Shown: in pieces, positions 16,352 through 24,573 of the stretch | Numbering within the stretch: the first letter of the stretch is position 1 | Layout: the number at the start of each line of letters is the position of its first letter | Assembly: GCF_003944765.1 (NCBI RefSeq) | Contig: NZ_RWIU01000007.1 | Location: 124,001-188,000 of the forward strand | From: Hymenobacter perfusus | GTDB lineage: Bacteria > Bacteroidota > Bacteroidia > Cytophagales > Hymenobacteraceae | Direction of reading: 5' to 3' | DNA length: 64,000 bases | Notes under the pieces: generated by a model | The model's input: the letters and a program-made list of their open reading frames with translations, nothing else | What the model was told of the DNA's origin: nothing | The model's database searches: none | Program-made: the position numbers and the translations under genes

Positions 16352-16388
16352 CTTTTTAAGCTGATGGCTCTTAGCCGTCAGGCTGTAA

Positions 16389-16425
16389 ACAGGGGGCGTA
16401 GCCGATGGCTGCGCCCCCTGTTTTT
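16389..16425 (+). terminator. Terminator of typA
   Basis: ACAGGGGGCG pairs with CGCCCCCTGT around a loop, followed by TTTTTG. Confidence 0.88.
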
Positions 16426-16482
16426 GTTACCGTTAAGGTTGTCAGCTCCCAGCAGAATACTGACCAAAAGGCTTACCGCTCT

Positions 16483-17325
16483 ATGCTCGTGCATAGGGTT
16501 GTTTGTGGGGCTTACGCGGGACATTTACCAGGCAGCGCGGTTGTAGACACAACCTCGGTTCCCTTACTGTTCCCCTTGCCTGACTACTTGCCCCCTGCCC
16601 GCTCGTCCCGCTGGCCGCTGATGCGGCAACGCTGGAGCAACCTGTTGTTTGCGCACTGGCCCGTGTCGCCGGAAGTACTGCGCCCCTACCTGCCGGACCG
16701 GCTGGAGCTGGACACTTACGACGGACAGGCGTGGCTGGGCGTGGTTCCGTTCACCATGAGCCACATCCGGCCGCTGGGTTTGCCGGCCGTACCGGGCCTG
16801 AGCGCGCTACATGAACTGAACGTGCGCACCTACGCTACCCTCGATGGCGTGCCGGGCGTGTGGTTTTTGTCGTTGGATGCCACGCAGCCGCTGGGCGTGT
16901 GGGCCGCCCGCACCCTGTTTCATCTGCCTTACCTGCACGCACGCATGCAGCTCACCGCCACCCCCGATGGCGCGTTGCACGCCACCGCCACGCGCACGCA
17001 CCACGGCGAGGCGGCGGCTACGTTTGCGGCGTCCTGGCTGCCGGGGGCCGCGCTGCCACTGGCCCGGCCCGGCTCTTTGGCGTATTTCCTGACGGAACGA
17101 TATCACCTCTACACGGCCGGCCACACGGTACGCGCCGGCCGGCACGGGGCAGGTTTGTGGCGGGGCCGGCTCTGGCACGAGCCGTGGGCATTGCGCGAGG
17201 CCACCCTCACGCACTGGGAATCCACGCTGGTAGAAAGCCACGCCCTGCCCACGCCGGTAGGCCCGCCATTGCTGCACGCCGCCGATAAGCTGGACGTGTG
17301 GGTGGAGGAGTTGCGGCGGGTTTGA
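16483..17325 (+). CDS. DUF2071 (YqjF) family protein
   Basis: A protein of the DUF2071/YqjF type, acetoacetate-decarboxylase-like in fold. Family signatures: MRQRWSNLLFAHWPVSPEVL, LRPYLPDRLELDTYDGQAWLGVVPF, ELNVRTYATLDGVPGVWFLSLDA, FHLPYLHARM, and SLAYFLTERYHLY. The biochemical role is unknown. The start is uncertain: the frame is open to 16405, which lies inside the typA terminator, so ATG 16483 is chosen; a start at M 16621 would begin right at the conserved domain. Its 3' end faces the acylphosphatase gene with only 4 bp between stop codons. Confidence 0.8.
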   Translation: MLVHRVVCGAYAGHLPGSAVVDTTSVPLLFPLPDYLPPARSSRWPLMRQRWSNLLFAHWPVSPEVLRPYLPDRLELDTYDGQAWLGVVPFTMSHIRPLGLPAVPGLSALHELNVRTYATLDGVPGVWFLSLDATQPLGVWAARTLFHLPYLHARMQLTATPDGALHATATRTHHGEAAATFAASWLPGAALPLARPGSLAYFLTERYHLYTAGHTVRAGRHGAGLWRGRLWHEPWALREATLTHWESTLVESHALPTPVGPPLLHAADKLDVWVEELRRV

Positions 17326-17329
17326 GTTC

Positions 17330-17608
17330 CTACCGCTCTACCCGGAATTCGGTGTAGCCTTGTACTGGGCCGGATGTTACGCTCACCTTATCTACCCGGG
17401 CCGCTATGGGTCCCTGGTGGCACCAGGCTTCCAAAGCATCCAGCGCAGTGGCCGGACCTTCGGCTTCGATGGTCACGGTCCCGTCGGGGTTGTTGCGGGC
17501 ATAGCCGCTGAGGCCCAGCTGCTGCGCCTGCCGCACGGTACTCTGACGGTAAAAAACGCCCTGCACGCGGCCAGAAACGTGCAGAATGCGGTGTTCGGGG
17601 AAGGACAT
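17330..17608 (-). CDS. acyP: Acylphosphatase
   Basis: A 92-residue acylphosphatase, which hydrolyses acyl phosphates such as carbamoyl phosphate. The catalytic loop GRVQGVFYRQSTVRQA carries the phosphate-binding Arg, and GLSGYARNNPDGTVTIEAEG carries the catalytic Asn. The C-terminus GYTEFRVER is the family's terminal strand. Length is normal. It lies 34 bp downstream of the TrmH-type methyltransferase gene on the same strand, and the two are probably one transcript. Confidence 0.95.
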   Translation of the reverse strand: MSFPEHRILHVSGRVQGVFYRQSTVRQAQQLGLSGYARNNPDGTVTIEAEGPATALDALEAWCHQGPIAARVDKVSVTSGPVQGYTEFRVER

Positions 17609-17642
17609 ACGAAGGAAGCTCCAAATAGAAAATCAGCGGAGG

Positions 17643-18452
17643 CTACTCCCGCTGGCGTACGGCCTCAAACGTGAGAATGGCCGTGGCGGTGCTCACGTTC
17701 AGCGAATCGATGGCCCCACGCATGGGAATGATGATGGTCTGGTCGCAGGCCTTCATGAGTTCCGGAGTGAGGCCATCGGCTTCGGTGCCCATTACCAGGG
17801 CCGTGGGGCCGCGAAAGTCGCAGGTGGTGTAGGCTACGGCGTGCTCGGTGAGGGCGGCGGCGTAGGTGCGGATGCCGTGCTGCCGGCACCAGGCCAGCAG
17901 CGCCTCTCGGGTGGTGGCCACGGTAGGCACCGTGAAGGAGCAGCCGATGCTGCTGCGAATGGCGTTGGGGTTAAACAAATCGGTGCGCGGGTCGCAGACG
18001 ATGACGGCCGTAGCCTGCGCTGCATCGGCAGTGCGCAGGATGGCTCCCAGGTTACCGGGCTTCTCCACGGCTTCCAGCACCAGCAGCAACGGCGCGTCGG
18101 GTAGCACCAGGTCCTCCAGCGCCAGTTGGGGCGGACGGGCCAGGGCCAGCACGCCGTCGGAACCTTCCCGGTAGGCGACCTTCTCGAACACTGCCTTCGA
18201 TACCTCAAACCACTCCGTAGAGCCGCCGCCAAACAGCTCCTCCAGCTGCCGCCGCCGCTCGGTACCGGCCAGATCGGGGCATACGAACAAAGCGGGAATG
18301 GCCACGCCCGCGCCGTGAGCAATGGTCAGTTCCCGCAGGCCCTCGATAATGGTGAGGCCCTGCGCCCGGCGCTCCGACGACTTTTGCTGCAGCTTGAGCA
18401 GGTTTTTGATGCGTGGATTCTGGGGCGAGGTAATCGGGTCGAAGAGGGGCAT
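17643..18452 (-). CDS. TrmH/SpoU family RNA 2'-O-methyltransferase
   Basis: A 269-residue SPOUT methyltransferase that adds methyl groups from SAM to ribose 2'-OH in rRNA or tRNA. It has a substrate-binding N-terminal domain (ITSPQNPRIKNLLKLQQKSSE) and a knotted catalytic domain with motif 1 LVLEAVEKPGNLGAILRTADA, motif 2 TALVMGTEADGLT and motif 3 IPMRGAIDSLNVSTATAI. The target nucleotide cannot be told from sequence. The start at 18452 is chosen because the long upstream extension is compositionally non-coding. A minus-strand TATCTTTG box lies at 18502-18495. It precedes acyP. Confidence 0.93.
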   Translation of the reverse strand: MPLFDPITSPQNPRIKNLLKLQQKSSERRAQGLTIIEGLRELTIAHGAGVAIPALFVCPDLAGTERRRQLEELFGGGSTEWFEVSKAVFEKVAYREGSDGVLALARPPQLALEDLVLPDAPLLLVLEAVEKPGNLGAILRTADAAQATAVIVCDPRTDLFNPNAIRSSIGCSFTVPTVATTREALLAWCRQHGIRTYAAALTEHAVAYTTCDFRGPTALVMGTEADGLTPELMKACDQTIIIPMRGAIDSLNVSTATAILTFEAVRQRE

Positions 18453-18494
18453 GGCGGCAGACACCGGCGGCAGAGGAACCACTCGGATTTCGGG

Positions 18495-18502
18495 CAAAGA
18501 TA
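18495..18502 (-). promoter_or_regulatory. -7 box for the methyltransferase-acyP unit
   Basis: The minus strand reads TATCTTTG, an exact TAnnTTTG, 43 nt upstream of the start at 18452. No good -33 TTTG is seen. Confidence 0.5.
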
Positions 18503-18602
18503 CGGAAGCCAACCCGCCCCCCCGGCCGGCCGTTGTAGGCCCAGCCAACTGCCCGCCGTACCTTACGGCCGTTTTCCGCGCCTTCTGTTCCTGCTCCTTC
18601 CT

Positions 18603-20090
18603 ATGGGCCTCAAGCTCAACACCAAAATTATTCTGGGTTTTGTTATTGCCGTGGGCGTATTGCTGCTGACCTCGGCTATTTCCTGGTACAGTATTCAGCA
18701 GCTGGGCTTCTACACGCGGCAGGTGGAGCACACCTACCAGGTGCTGGAAAATGCCTCCAGCCTGCGCGGCCACCTGCGCGACGCCCAGAGCCAGGTGCGC
18801 GGCTATCTGCTGCTGAACGACACTACTTACCTGCCCGGTTTCGAAACCAGCATTCCTGCTGCCCAGGCCGACCTGCTGACCTTGCAGGGCCTGACCCTCG
18901 ACAATGGCGCCCAGCAGAAGCGCCTTGATTCGCTGGCGGCCAGTATTAAGGAGGAGTTTGCTTACCTGCGCCGCTGGACCATGCTGACGCCTTCCGCCGA
19001 GTCGGTACGCCGCCTCGTGCGCCTTGACCGGGAGCGGCAGCTGCAGCTGCGGGCCCTCATCATGCGGGTGCAGCTAGAGGAGCAGGAGCTGCTGAAGGAG
19101 CGGCGGCGGCGGCAGGATTTCTTCGAGAATACTACCCCGGCGGCCGTTGTGGTATCGGCCGTGCTGGCCGCTCTCATCGTCTTCTGGCTGTTCACCAAAA
19201 TCACGCGGGAGCTGCGGGCCAATGAGCAGCTGCAGGCCGAGCTGGCCCGTACTAACGATGACGTAGCCCGCCGCATTCAGCTCATTGAGAGCCTGGCCAA
19301 CCGGGTAGTGCAGGGCGATTATACCGTGAAGATTTCGGATCAGGAGCAGGACACGCTGGGCAATCTGGCAACGTCTCTCAACCACATGACCCAGACGCTG
19401 GACAACAGCTTCACAGCCCTCGAAAACCGAAACCGCGAGCTGGACCAGTTTGCCTACGTGGCTTCTCACGACCTCAAGGCCCCGTTACGAGGGGTGCTGA
19501 CGGTGGTGAAGTGGATTGAGGACGAGCTGCCCCACGAGCTCAGCGACCAGATGCGCCAGTACCTGGGCATGATGAAGGGCCGCCTGCACCGCCTCGAAGA
19601 CCTCATTAACGGGCTGCTGGCCTACGCCCGCGCCGGCCGCACCGAGCGCAAGCTGGAGGAAGTAAATGTGCATCAGCTGGTGAGCGAAGTAACCGAGCTG
19701 GTAATTCCGCCCTCGTTCCGGGTGGAAACACCAACGCCGCTGCCGGTTTTCGTGACGGACCGGCTCAGCCTGCAACAGGTGTTCACCAACCTGATGGGCA
19801 ACGCCGCCAAGTATCACAACCGCCCCGATGGCCTCATCAGCGTAAGCTGCCGCGACCTGGGCACGTGCTTCGAGTTCCGGGTGCAGGACGACGGCCCCGG
19901 TATTGCGCCCCAGTTTCAGCAAAAGGTGTTCCTGCTGTTCCAGACCCTGCGCGACCGGGATACGGTGGAGAGTACCGGTATCGGCCTCAGCATCGTCAAG
20001 CGCATTATTGAGGAACAGAAAGGCACCATTCACATCGAATCCGAAGAAGGCAAAGGTGCCGCCTTCATCTTCACCTGGCAGAAGAACTAG
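18603..20090 (+). CDS. CHASE3-like sensor histidine kinase
   Basis: A 495-residue membrane histidine kinase. In order: TM1 (LNTKIILGFVIAVGVLLLTS), a helical periplasmic sensor of CHASE3 type (about residues 35-175, LENASSLRGHLRDAQSQVRGYLLLND), TM2 (AAVVVSAVLAALIVFWLF), a HAMP-like segment (IESLANRVVQGDYTVKI), HisKA with phospho-acceptor H289 in ASHDLKAPLRG, and HATPase with N box NLMGNAAKYHN, G1 DDGPGIAP and G2 STGIGLSIVKRI. Start M at 18603 puts TM1 at the N-terminus; the frame is open much further upstream but that overlaps the divergent gene. A cognate response regulator follows 96 bp downstream. The signal is unknown. Confidence 0.92.
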   Translation: MGLKLNTKIILGFVIAVGVLLLTSAISWYSIQQLGFYTRQVEHTYQVLENASSLRGHLRDAQSQVRGYLLLNDTTYLPGFETSIPAAQADLLTLQGLTLDNGAQQKRLDSLAASIKEEFAYLRRWTMLTPSAESVRRLVRLDRERQLQLRALIMRVQLEEQELLKERRRRQDFFENTTPAAVVVSAVLAALIVFWLFTKITRELRANEQLQAELARTNDDVARRIQLIESLANRVVQGDYTVKISDQEQDTLGNLATSLNHMTQTLDNSFTALENRNRELDQFAYVASHDLKAPLRGVLTVVKWIEDELPHELSDQMRQYLGMMKGRLHRLEDLINGLLAYARAGRTERKLEEVNVHQLVSEVTELVIPPSFRVETPTPLPVFVTDRLSLQQVFTNLMGNAAKYHNRPDGLISVSCRDLGTCFEFRVQDDGPGIAPQFQQKVFLLFQTLRDRDTVESTGIGLSIVKRIIEEQKGTIHIESEEGKGAAFIFTWQKN

Positions 20091-20175
20091 CGTGTGAGAG
20101 TATGAGAGTGTGAGTTATCATTTATTCCCCCCACACCCTCCTACCCTCACACCCTCCTACCTCCCATCCCCCCTA
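20091..20175. repeat. GTGTGAG-type imperfect inverted repeat
   Basis: The left part (20092-20115) is GTGTGAGAGTATGAGAGTGTG; the right part (about 20139-20162) reads ACACCCTCCTACCCTCACAC, an approximate reverse complement, with C-rich low-complexity DNA between it and the next ATG. Each arm is made of short near-direct units, like the palindromes at 4369 and 8226. Confidence 0.6.
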
Positions 20176-20186
20176 CCCCATCTCCC

Positions 20187-20597
20187 ATGCGTTCTGTACT
20201 GCTTGTTGAAGACGACTTTTTTGATACGATGACGGCCAAGAAGGCCTTTGAGAAATTCAGCGTACCACACCAGCTGCATACAGCCTTCAACGGGCTGGAG
20301 GCGCTGGATCTGCTGCTGGGCACCAACGGCGTGGAGCCCATCCGGCCCCTACCCGAGGTGATTCTGCTGGATCTGAACATGCCCAAAATGAACGGCCACG
20401 AGTTTCTGGCCGAAATCCGGACCCATCCCGAGCTGAGCGAAATTCCGGTCTTCATCACCACCACCTCCGGCATGGATGTGGACCGCCTGAACGCCCAGAA
20501 CCTGGGCGTGAGCGGCTACATTCTGAAACCCCTGGATTTTGAGTCCAGCGTTGATATGGTGGATAGCATGAGTCTGCTGGAAAAACTGCTCCGTTAA
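20187..20597 (+). CDS. Single-domain response regulator (Rcp1-like)
   Basis: A 136-residue stand-alone receiver domain with no output domain. The acidic pocket is LLVEDDFFD, the phospho-acceptor is D62 in LLDLNMPKMNGHEFL, the switch Ser/Thr is in FITTTSG, and the conserved Lys is in YILKPLDF. The insertion between alpha2 and beta3 (LLGTNGVEPIRPLP) is typical of Rcp1-like regulators that pair with phytochrome-like or CHASE kinases. It probably takes phosphate from the kinase encoded just upstream and passes the signal by protein contact. Confidence 0.93.
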   Translation: MRSVLLVEDDFFDTMTAKKAFEKFSVPHQLHTAFNGLEALDLLLGTNGVEPIRPLPEVILLDLNMPKMNGHEFLAEIRTHPELSEIPVFITTTSGMDVDRLNAQNLGVSGYILKPLDFESSVDMVDSMSLLEKLLR

Positions 20598-20609
20598 GTC
20601 TGGCACCTT

Positions 20610-21008
20610 ATGCAACTGCTTTTTGAGAACCCGCATTGTCGAATTTTTCTGGACGATACCGTTCCGGCCCTGGTGCAGGTATGGGATGGTTTTGTCACCG
20701 GCGAGCCGCTGCGTGACGCCCACGAGGCTACCCTGCGCCTGCTCCAGACGCACCAGCTGGGCCGGATACTGGCCGATACCCGCGCCATGCGCGTGATTCC
20801 GCGTGCCGACCAGCAGTGGATTACCGAGCACTTTTTGCCCCGCGCCCTGGCGGCCGGTTTCCGCCGGTCGGCTATTCTGGTGGCCGAGGACGCTTTCAAC
20901 CGTACCTCGATACAAAACATTCTGGCCCAGATAACGCCGGAAGAAGTCTTTGAGGCGCGGCACTTCCATGATACCGAGGAAGCCCGCCAGTGGCTGCGCC
21001 TGGGCTAA
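20610..21008 (+). CDS. STAS/SEC14-like small protein in a two-component cassette
   Basis: A 132-residue protein resembling the SpoIIAA/STAS-like fold: a beta-rich N-terminus (LFENPHCRIFLDDTVPALVQVW), a helix plus strand in LLQTHQLGRILADTRAMRVI, then DQQWITEHFLPRALAAGFRRSAILVAEDAF and a final short helix. No membrane segment and no catalytic motif. The family call is moderate. It begins 12 bp after the response regulator stop codon, so it is almost certainly co-transcribed with it and may be its partner or output, which is an inference from position. Confidence 0.65.
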   Translation: MQLLFENPHCRIFLDDTVPALVQVWDGFVTGEPLRDAHEATLRLLQTHQLGRILADTRAMRVIPRADQQWITEHFLPRALAAGFRRSAILVAEDAFNRTSIQNILAQITPEEVFEARHFHDTEEARQWLRLG

Positions 21009-21322
21009 CCGCCCACTGCATGCAACCGGCGCGGGCACAAGTCACTCTTCCGCAGGAAGTCGGATGGTTTTGCCACAGCAGAAAGCCCGTTGCCGCAGCA
21101 ACGGGCACGGCTTTTGCGCCGTGCCGACGGCCGGCAAAACCAGATTCTCCAGCCGGAGAATCAAGGACCCGTTGTCGTCTTGGTATGCGCCTGCAAAGCC
21201 GGGCACTTTCCGCCGCCAACGGCCGTTGAAGCGGTGCTTTGGCCAGTTGCCGGCCGGCGACGGCTTCACCGCTTCCTCACGTTGGCAGCCTCTTATTTCG
21301 GTCATTCTGCTTACTTGCCTGT
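21009..21322. other. Intergenic region without a supported gene
   Basis: 314 bp between the two-component cassette and the secreted Gly-rich gene. It contains several short inverted repeats, for example GCCCGTTGC..GCAACGGGC near 21087-21108, GGTTTTGCC (21065) against GGCAAAACC (21133), and TTCTCC..GGAGAA near 21146-21160. No open frame here looks like a protein. One of the hairpins may terminate the upstream operon. Confidence 0.6.
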
Positions 21323-22270
21323 ATGTTACTCCGCTCCCTTCCTCTACTGGCCTTCTGGGCGCTGGCGGCTCCGGCCCTGGCCCAGCAAACACCCCGCGAG
21401 TTGAACACGCTGCCCGGTGCGCCTGCTGCCGCGCCGGCCCCCGTAGTGCCGGCTCCAACGCCAGCCACTACGGTTGCTCCGGCGCCGGACACCACCCGCC
21501 GCGCGCCCGCGCCCCGTACGCTGGCCGCGCCTCCTGCCCTGCCCGATTCGGCCCGTACTCCGCGCCAGGTGCTGCCGCCGGCCAACACCACCCGCTACGC
21601 CGTGGGGCTGAAGTCGGGGCAGGTGCTGCGCGGCTACGATGTGGAGCTGAAGCAGCCGCTGCTGGGCCGCACCTTCCTGCTCATTGATGGGCAACAGCGG
21701 TTCGAGCTGAATGATGTGCGGTATTATGAGGATGAAACCGGGTTTTACGTGCGCACCACCCTGCCGGGCCGCTCCAAGCGCGAAAGCACGCTGCGCCGCG
21801 ACCGGGTGGGCCGCATCAGCCTGTATTCCATCACCAGCCAGCAATACATGAACAATGGCGGTTTCGGCTCGCCTTACGGTATGGGTCGCTACGGTGGTTT
21901 CGGGGGCTACCCGTACGGGGGCGGCTATGGTGGCTACCGCACGGTGCGCACGGAGTATTTCAGCAAGGATAACGGCCCGATTGAAGACCTGAGCATCAAG
22001 AATCTGCAACTGGCTACCCAGGACAGCCCCGGCTCGCAGCAGCTCCTGGCCAACGCCCGCCGCTACCAGACCTATACTACACTCAGCTACGTGGGCGCCG
22101 GTGGCCTGCTGCTGGCCGGAGTACTTTCCAGCTTTAGCGGCAGCAACGGCTTTTCGGTGTCGCCGCTGGTGTATGCGGCCATTCCGCTGGCCATCGTGCC
22201 GTTGGTAATTGGCGGGAAGCAGCAGAACAGCATCAAACAGGCCATTCTGCTCTACAACCGGGGGCAATAG
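21323..22270 (+). CDS. Exported protein with a Pro/Ala-rich stalk and Gly/Tyr-rich segment, unknown function
   Basis: A 315-residue protein with no family I recognise. It starts with a signal peptide (MLLRSLPLLAFWALAAPALA), followed by a disordered Pro/Ala/Thr stretch (residues about 25-90, PAPTPATTVAPAPDTTRR), a beta-rich region (YAVGLKSGQVLRGYDVELKQ, FLLIDGQQRFELNDVRYYED), and a Gly/Tyr-rich low-complexity run (GMGRYGGFGGYPYGGGYGG). A hydrophobic segment near residues 255-275 (YVGAGGLLLAGVLSSFSG) and another (VYAAIPLAIVPLVIGG) suggest membrane association at the C-terminus. The start is set by the signal peptide. The terminator at 22294-22325 follows. Confidence 0.75.
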   Translation: MLLRSLPLLAFWALAAPALAQQTPRELNTLPGAPAAAPAPVVPAPTPATTVAPAPDTTRRAPAPRTLAAPPALPDSARTPRQVLPPANTTRYAVGLKSGQVLRGYDVELKQPLLGRTFLLIDGQQRFELNDVRYYEDETGFYVRTTLPGRSKRESTLRRDRVGRISLYSITSQQYMNNGGFGSPYGMGRYGGFGGYPYGGGYGGYRTVRTEYFSKDNGPIEDLSIKNLQLATQDSPGSQQLLANARRYQTYTTLSYVGAGGLLLAGVLSSFSGSNGFSVSPLVYAAIPLAIVPLVIGGKQQNSIKQAILLYNRGQ

Positions 22271-22293
22271 GCCTGATAGGTGTAGCTTACCTC

Positions 22294-22325
22294 AATGCCT
22301 CGCCGGCCCACCGGCGGGGCATTTT
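22294..22325 (+). terminator. Terminator of the secreted Gly-rich gene
   Basis: AATGCCTCGCCGG pairs with CCGGCGGGGCATT, followed by TTGTTTG. Confidence 0.75.
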
Positions 22326-22350
22326 GTTTGCTGATCAGACAGCCACGAGG

Positions 22351-23094
22351 ATGTTGCTTCGCGTAGGCAGGCAGGTGAAGTCATCTGTTTTTTCCGATTC
22401 GCTGACCGAGCGTCAGGAGCTGGCCTTGTGGGTCCATGCCAAGCTGTGCGCCGAATACGGGGCTCCTTTCCCTTTTTTCAGCACCAAAGACCCGCTCAGT
22501 GAGCTCATCAGCTCATTGCTTTCCCATCGCACCCGCAACCAGGATTCGCACCGGGCCTACCAGCAGTTGCGGGCCCGCTTCCCGACCTGGGATGAGGTGC
22601 GGGATGCGCCGGTAGCCGAGGTGGAAGCCGCCATCAGCCCCTGCACCTGGCCCGAGCAGAAAGCGCCCCGCCTCCAGCAGGTGCTGCGCGAAGTAAGCCA
22701 CCGCTGCGACGGCGGACCCTGTCAGCTGGAATTCCTGGCCGATTTACCGATTCCGGAGGCGCGGGCCTGGCTGGAGCAACTGCCCGGCGTGGGGCCCAAA
22801 ACCAGCGCGGCCGTGTTACTGTTCAGCACCCTGCGCCGCCCCGCCATGCCCGTAGACAGCCACCATCACCGCGTGGCCCAGCGGCTGGGTCTCATCGGCC
22901 CGAAAGTGGGCGAGGCCGCCGCCCACGCGCAGCTGGCAGCCCTCCTCCCTCCCGACTGGGATGTGCAGCTGGTGTACGACCACCATGAGGCCCTGATGTT
23001 CCACGGACAGAAGTGCTGCTACTTCCACACGCCAGCCTGCGGGCGGTGCGTGGTGCTGGCGCGATGCCCGTTCGGGCAGAGCCGGGTTTCGTAA
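22351..23094 (+). CDS. Endonuclease III-like DNA glycosylase/AP lyase
   Basis: A 247-residue HhH-GPD protein with a [4Fe-4S] cluster. The helix-hairpin-helix is LEQLPGVGPKTSAAVLLFS with the catalytic Lys K150, the catalytic Asp is D169 in MPVDSHHHRVAQRLG, and the cluster ligands are C-x6-C-x2-C-x5-C in the C-terminal CYFHTPACGRCVVLARC. It removes oxidised pyrimidines and cleaves the abasic site. The N-terminal part (LISSLLSHRTRNQDSH) differs from the usual LLSAQTTD of Nth, so it is a divergent Nth-like glycosylase rather than certain nth. ATG 22351 is used; an upstream TTG at 22324 is possible. Confidence 0.88.
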   Translation: MLLRVGRQVKSSVFSDSLTERQELALWVHAKLCAEYGAPFPFFSTKDPLSELISSLLSHRTRNQDSHRAYQQLRARFPTWDEVRDAPVAEVEAAISPCTWPEQKAPRLQQVLREVSHRCDGGPCQLEFLADLPIPEARAWLEQLPGVGPKTSAAVLLFSTLRRPAMPVDSHHHRVAQRLGLIGPKVGEAAAHAQLAALLPPDWDVQLVYDHHEALMFHGQKCCYFHTPACGRCVVLARCPFGQSRVS

Positions 23095-23132
23095 TTTTCT
23101 GCATCTTTCCGCTCTCCTGTTCCTCTTGTGCT

Positions 23133-23333
23133 ATGAAAACCACGTACGGCCTGCCCGCCCTGCTTTCCATCTTCGTACCCGGCCTGGGCCAGCTCATCAA
23201 GGGCCAGATTCTGAAGGCCTTTTTGATCTGGGCGGTGGGCGGCACCATCAGCTTTTTCCTGGTCTGGACCATTGTAGTGCCCTTCCTGATCTGGGCCTGG
23301 AACGTGTATGATGCCTATAACGACCCGGCCTAG
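23133..23333 (+). CDS. Small two-helix membrane protein
   Basis: A 66-residue protein with two hydrophobic segments (LPALLSIFVPGLGQLIKGQI and WAVGGTISFFLVWTIVVPFL) joined by a short loop, ending IWAWNVYDAYNDPA. The PGLGQ(L/I)..G..LKA pattern resembles small TM2-like membrane proteins of unknown role. It lies between the glycosylase gene and a YggU-type gene on the same strand, 3 bp from the latter, and probably forms one transcript with them. Function unknown. Confidence 0.75.
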   Translation: MKTTYGLPALLSIFVPGLGQLIKGQILKAFLIWAVGGTISFFLVWTIVVPFLIWAWNVYDAYNDPA

Positions 23334-23336
23334 CGT

Positions 23337-23609
23337 GTGCCCATTCTGCACCTGAAAGCCCGGCCCAACGGCCGCCGCAACCAGCTGGAAGTACTGGCCG
23401 ATGGCACTATAACAGTCCGGCTGAATGCCCCGGCCCAGGATGGTAAGGCCAACGCCTGCCTGCTGGAATACCTGGCCGGAGTATTTGGCGTGAGCAAATC
23501 CAGCGTTACGCTGCTGGGCGGGCACACGGCTCCGTTCAAAAAAGTAGAGGTAACGGGCCTCACCGAAAGCGAATTTGCGGCCGTACTGACGCAGTTTCGG
23601 GTGGCTTAA
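23337..23609 (+). CDS. DUF167 (YggU) family protein
   Basis: A 90-residue protein of the DUF167/YggU family, found across bacteria, archaea and eukaryotes with no settled function. The family pattern is seen in RPNGRRNQLEVLADGTITVRLNAPAQDGKANACLLEYL and the ending FGVSKSSVTLLGGHTAPFKKVEV. The start codon is GTG at 23337, 3 bp after the previous stop, which suggests coupled translation. Length is typical. Confidence 0.88.
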   Translation: MPILHLKARPNGRRNQLEVLADGTITVRLNAPAQDGKANACLLEYLAGVFGVSKSSVTLLGGHTAPFKKVEVTGLTESEFAAVLTQFRVA

Positions 23610-23691
23610 CCGTATCCTTTCCGGAGCCTCCGGCGTTGAACGGGCACCGCTGGCGTTGGGCTGGCGGCTTCCCGCCCTTCTCCCCTCCGTT

Positions 23692-24492
23692 ATGTACGCT
23701 TTTCCTACCTGGGCCGTGGCCGGCTTCTGGGGCCTGGTTTCGGGCTCCGCACTGTTGCTGGGCGCGGCCATCGGCTACTTCGCCAACGTACCGCAACGGC
23801 TTATTGCGGCCATTATGGCATTTGGCAGCGGCGTACTCATCTCCACCCTTTCGCTGGAGCTGATGGAGGAAGCCTACAAAAAAGGCGGCTTCGACTCAAC
23901 GGGCCTGGGCTTTGTGGGCGGTGCTGTGGTGTACACGCTGGCGAACTGGCTGCTGGCCCGCTACGGAGCCAAGCACCGCAAACGCTCCGGTGAGCACCAG
24001 TCCGAGGAGCGCACCGCCGTGCAAAAGGGCCATACCGAAGGCAACGAATCCGGCGACGACAACGGCATGGCCTTGGCCATCGGGGCGTTGCTGGATGGCA
24101 TTCCCGAAAGCATTGTCATCGGGCTGAGCATGCTGGCCGGAGGTGGCGTGAGCATGGTGGCGGTAGTGGCCATTTTCCTCAGCAACCTGCCCGAGGGCCT
24201 GAGCAGCGCCGCCGGCATGCGCAAAGCCGGCCGCCGGCCCGCGTATGTGCTGGGACTCTGGGCCGGTATTGCGGTTATTTCGGGGGTTGCTTCGCTGATT
24301 GGCTACACCGTATTCAGCGGCTTCTCGCCCGAGGTAGTGGCCGCTACTACGGCCGTAGCCGCCGGTGCCGTGCTGGCCATGATTGCCGATACCATGATTC
24401 CGGAGGCCTTCGAAGTAGCCCACAATTTCACGGGTTTGATTACCGTGCTGGGCTTTCTGGTATCGTTCGTGCTCAGCAAGCTGGGCGAGTAA
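23692..24492 (+). CDS. ZIP family metal transporter
   Basis: A 266-residue ZIP transporter that imports divalent metal such as zinc or manganese into the cytoplasm. TM4 has the signature NGMALAIGALLDGIPESIVIGLSM and TM5 has FLSNLPEGLSSAAGMRKAG, the helices whose polar residues form the metal site. The loop between TM3 and TM4 is hydrophilic (KHRKRSGEHQSEERTAVQKG, HTEGNESGDD). About seven to eight hydrophobic segments are visible. Metal specificity is not clear. The start ATG 23692 is preferred because the frame upstream overlaps low-complexity non-coding sequence. Convergent with amtB. Confidence 0.88.
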   Translation: MYAFPTWAVAGFWGLVSGSALLLGAAIGYFANVPQRLIAAIMAFGSGVLISTLSLELMEEAYKKGGFDSTGLGFVGGAVVYTLANWLLARYGAKHRKRSGEHQSEERTAVQKGHTEGNESGDDNGMALAIGALLDGIPESIVIGLSMLAGGGVSMVAVVAIFLSNLPEGLSSAAGMRKAGRRPAYVLGLWAGIAVISGVASLIGYTVFSGFSPEVVAATTAVAAGAVLAMIADTMIPEAFEVAHNFTGLITVLGFLVSFVLSKLGE

Positions 24493-24496
24493 TCAA

Positions 24497-24558
24497 GTCA
24501 GAAAAGGTAAAAGTCAAAGCCCCGGTCAAGTGGAGCTTTGACTTTTACCTTTTCTGAC
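24497..24558. terminator. Perfect 24-bp bidirectional terminator
   Basis: The arms GTCAGAAAAGGTAAAAGTCA plus AAGC and its exact reverse complement surround a 14-nt loop. This serves both the ZIP gene and amtB, which converge here. Confidence 0.88.
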
Positions 24559-24573
24559 TTTGGACTTTATCCT

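Noticed and set aside
16405..16482. An N-terminal extension of the DUF2071 protein starting at 16405
   Set aside because: This start lies inside the typA terminator hairpin and the extra residues show no family similarity.
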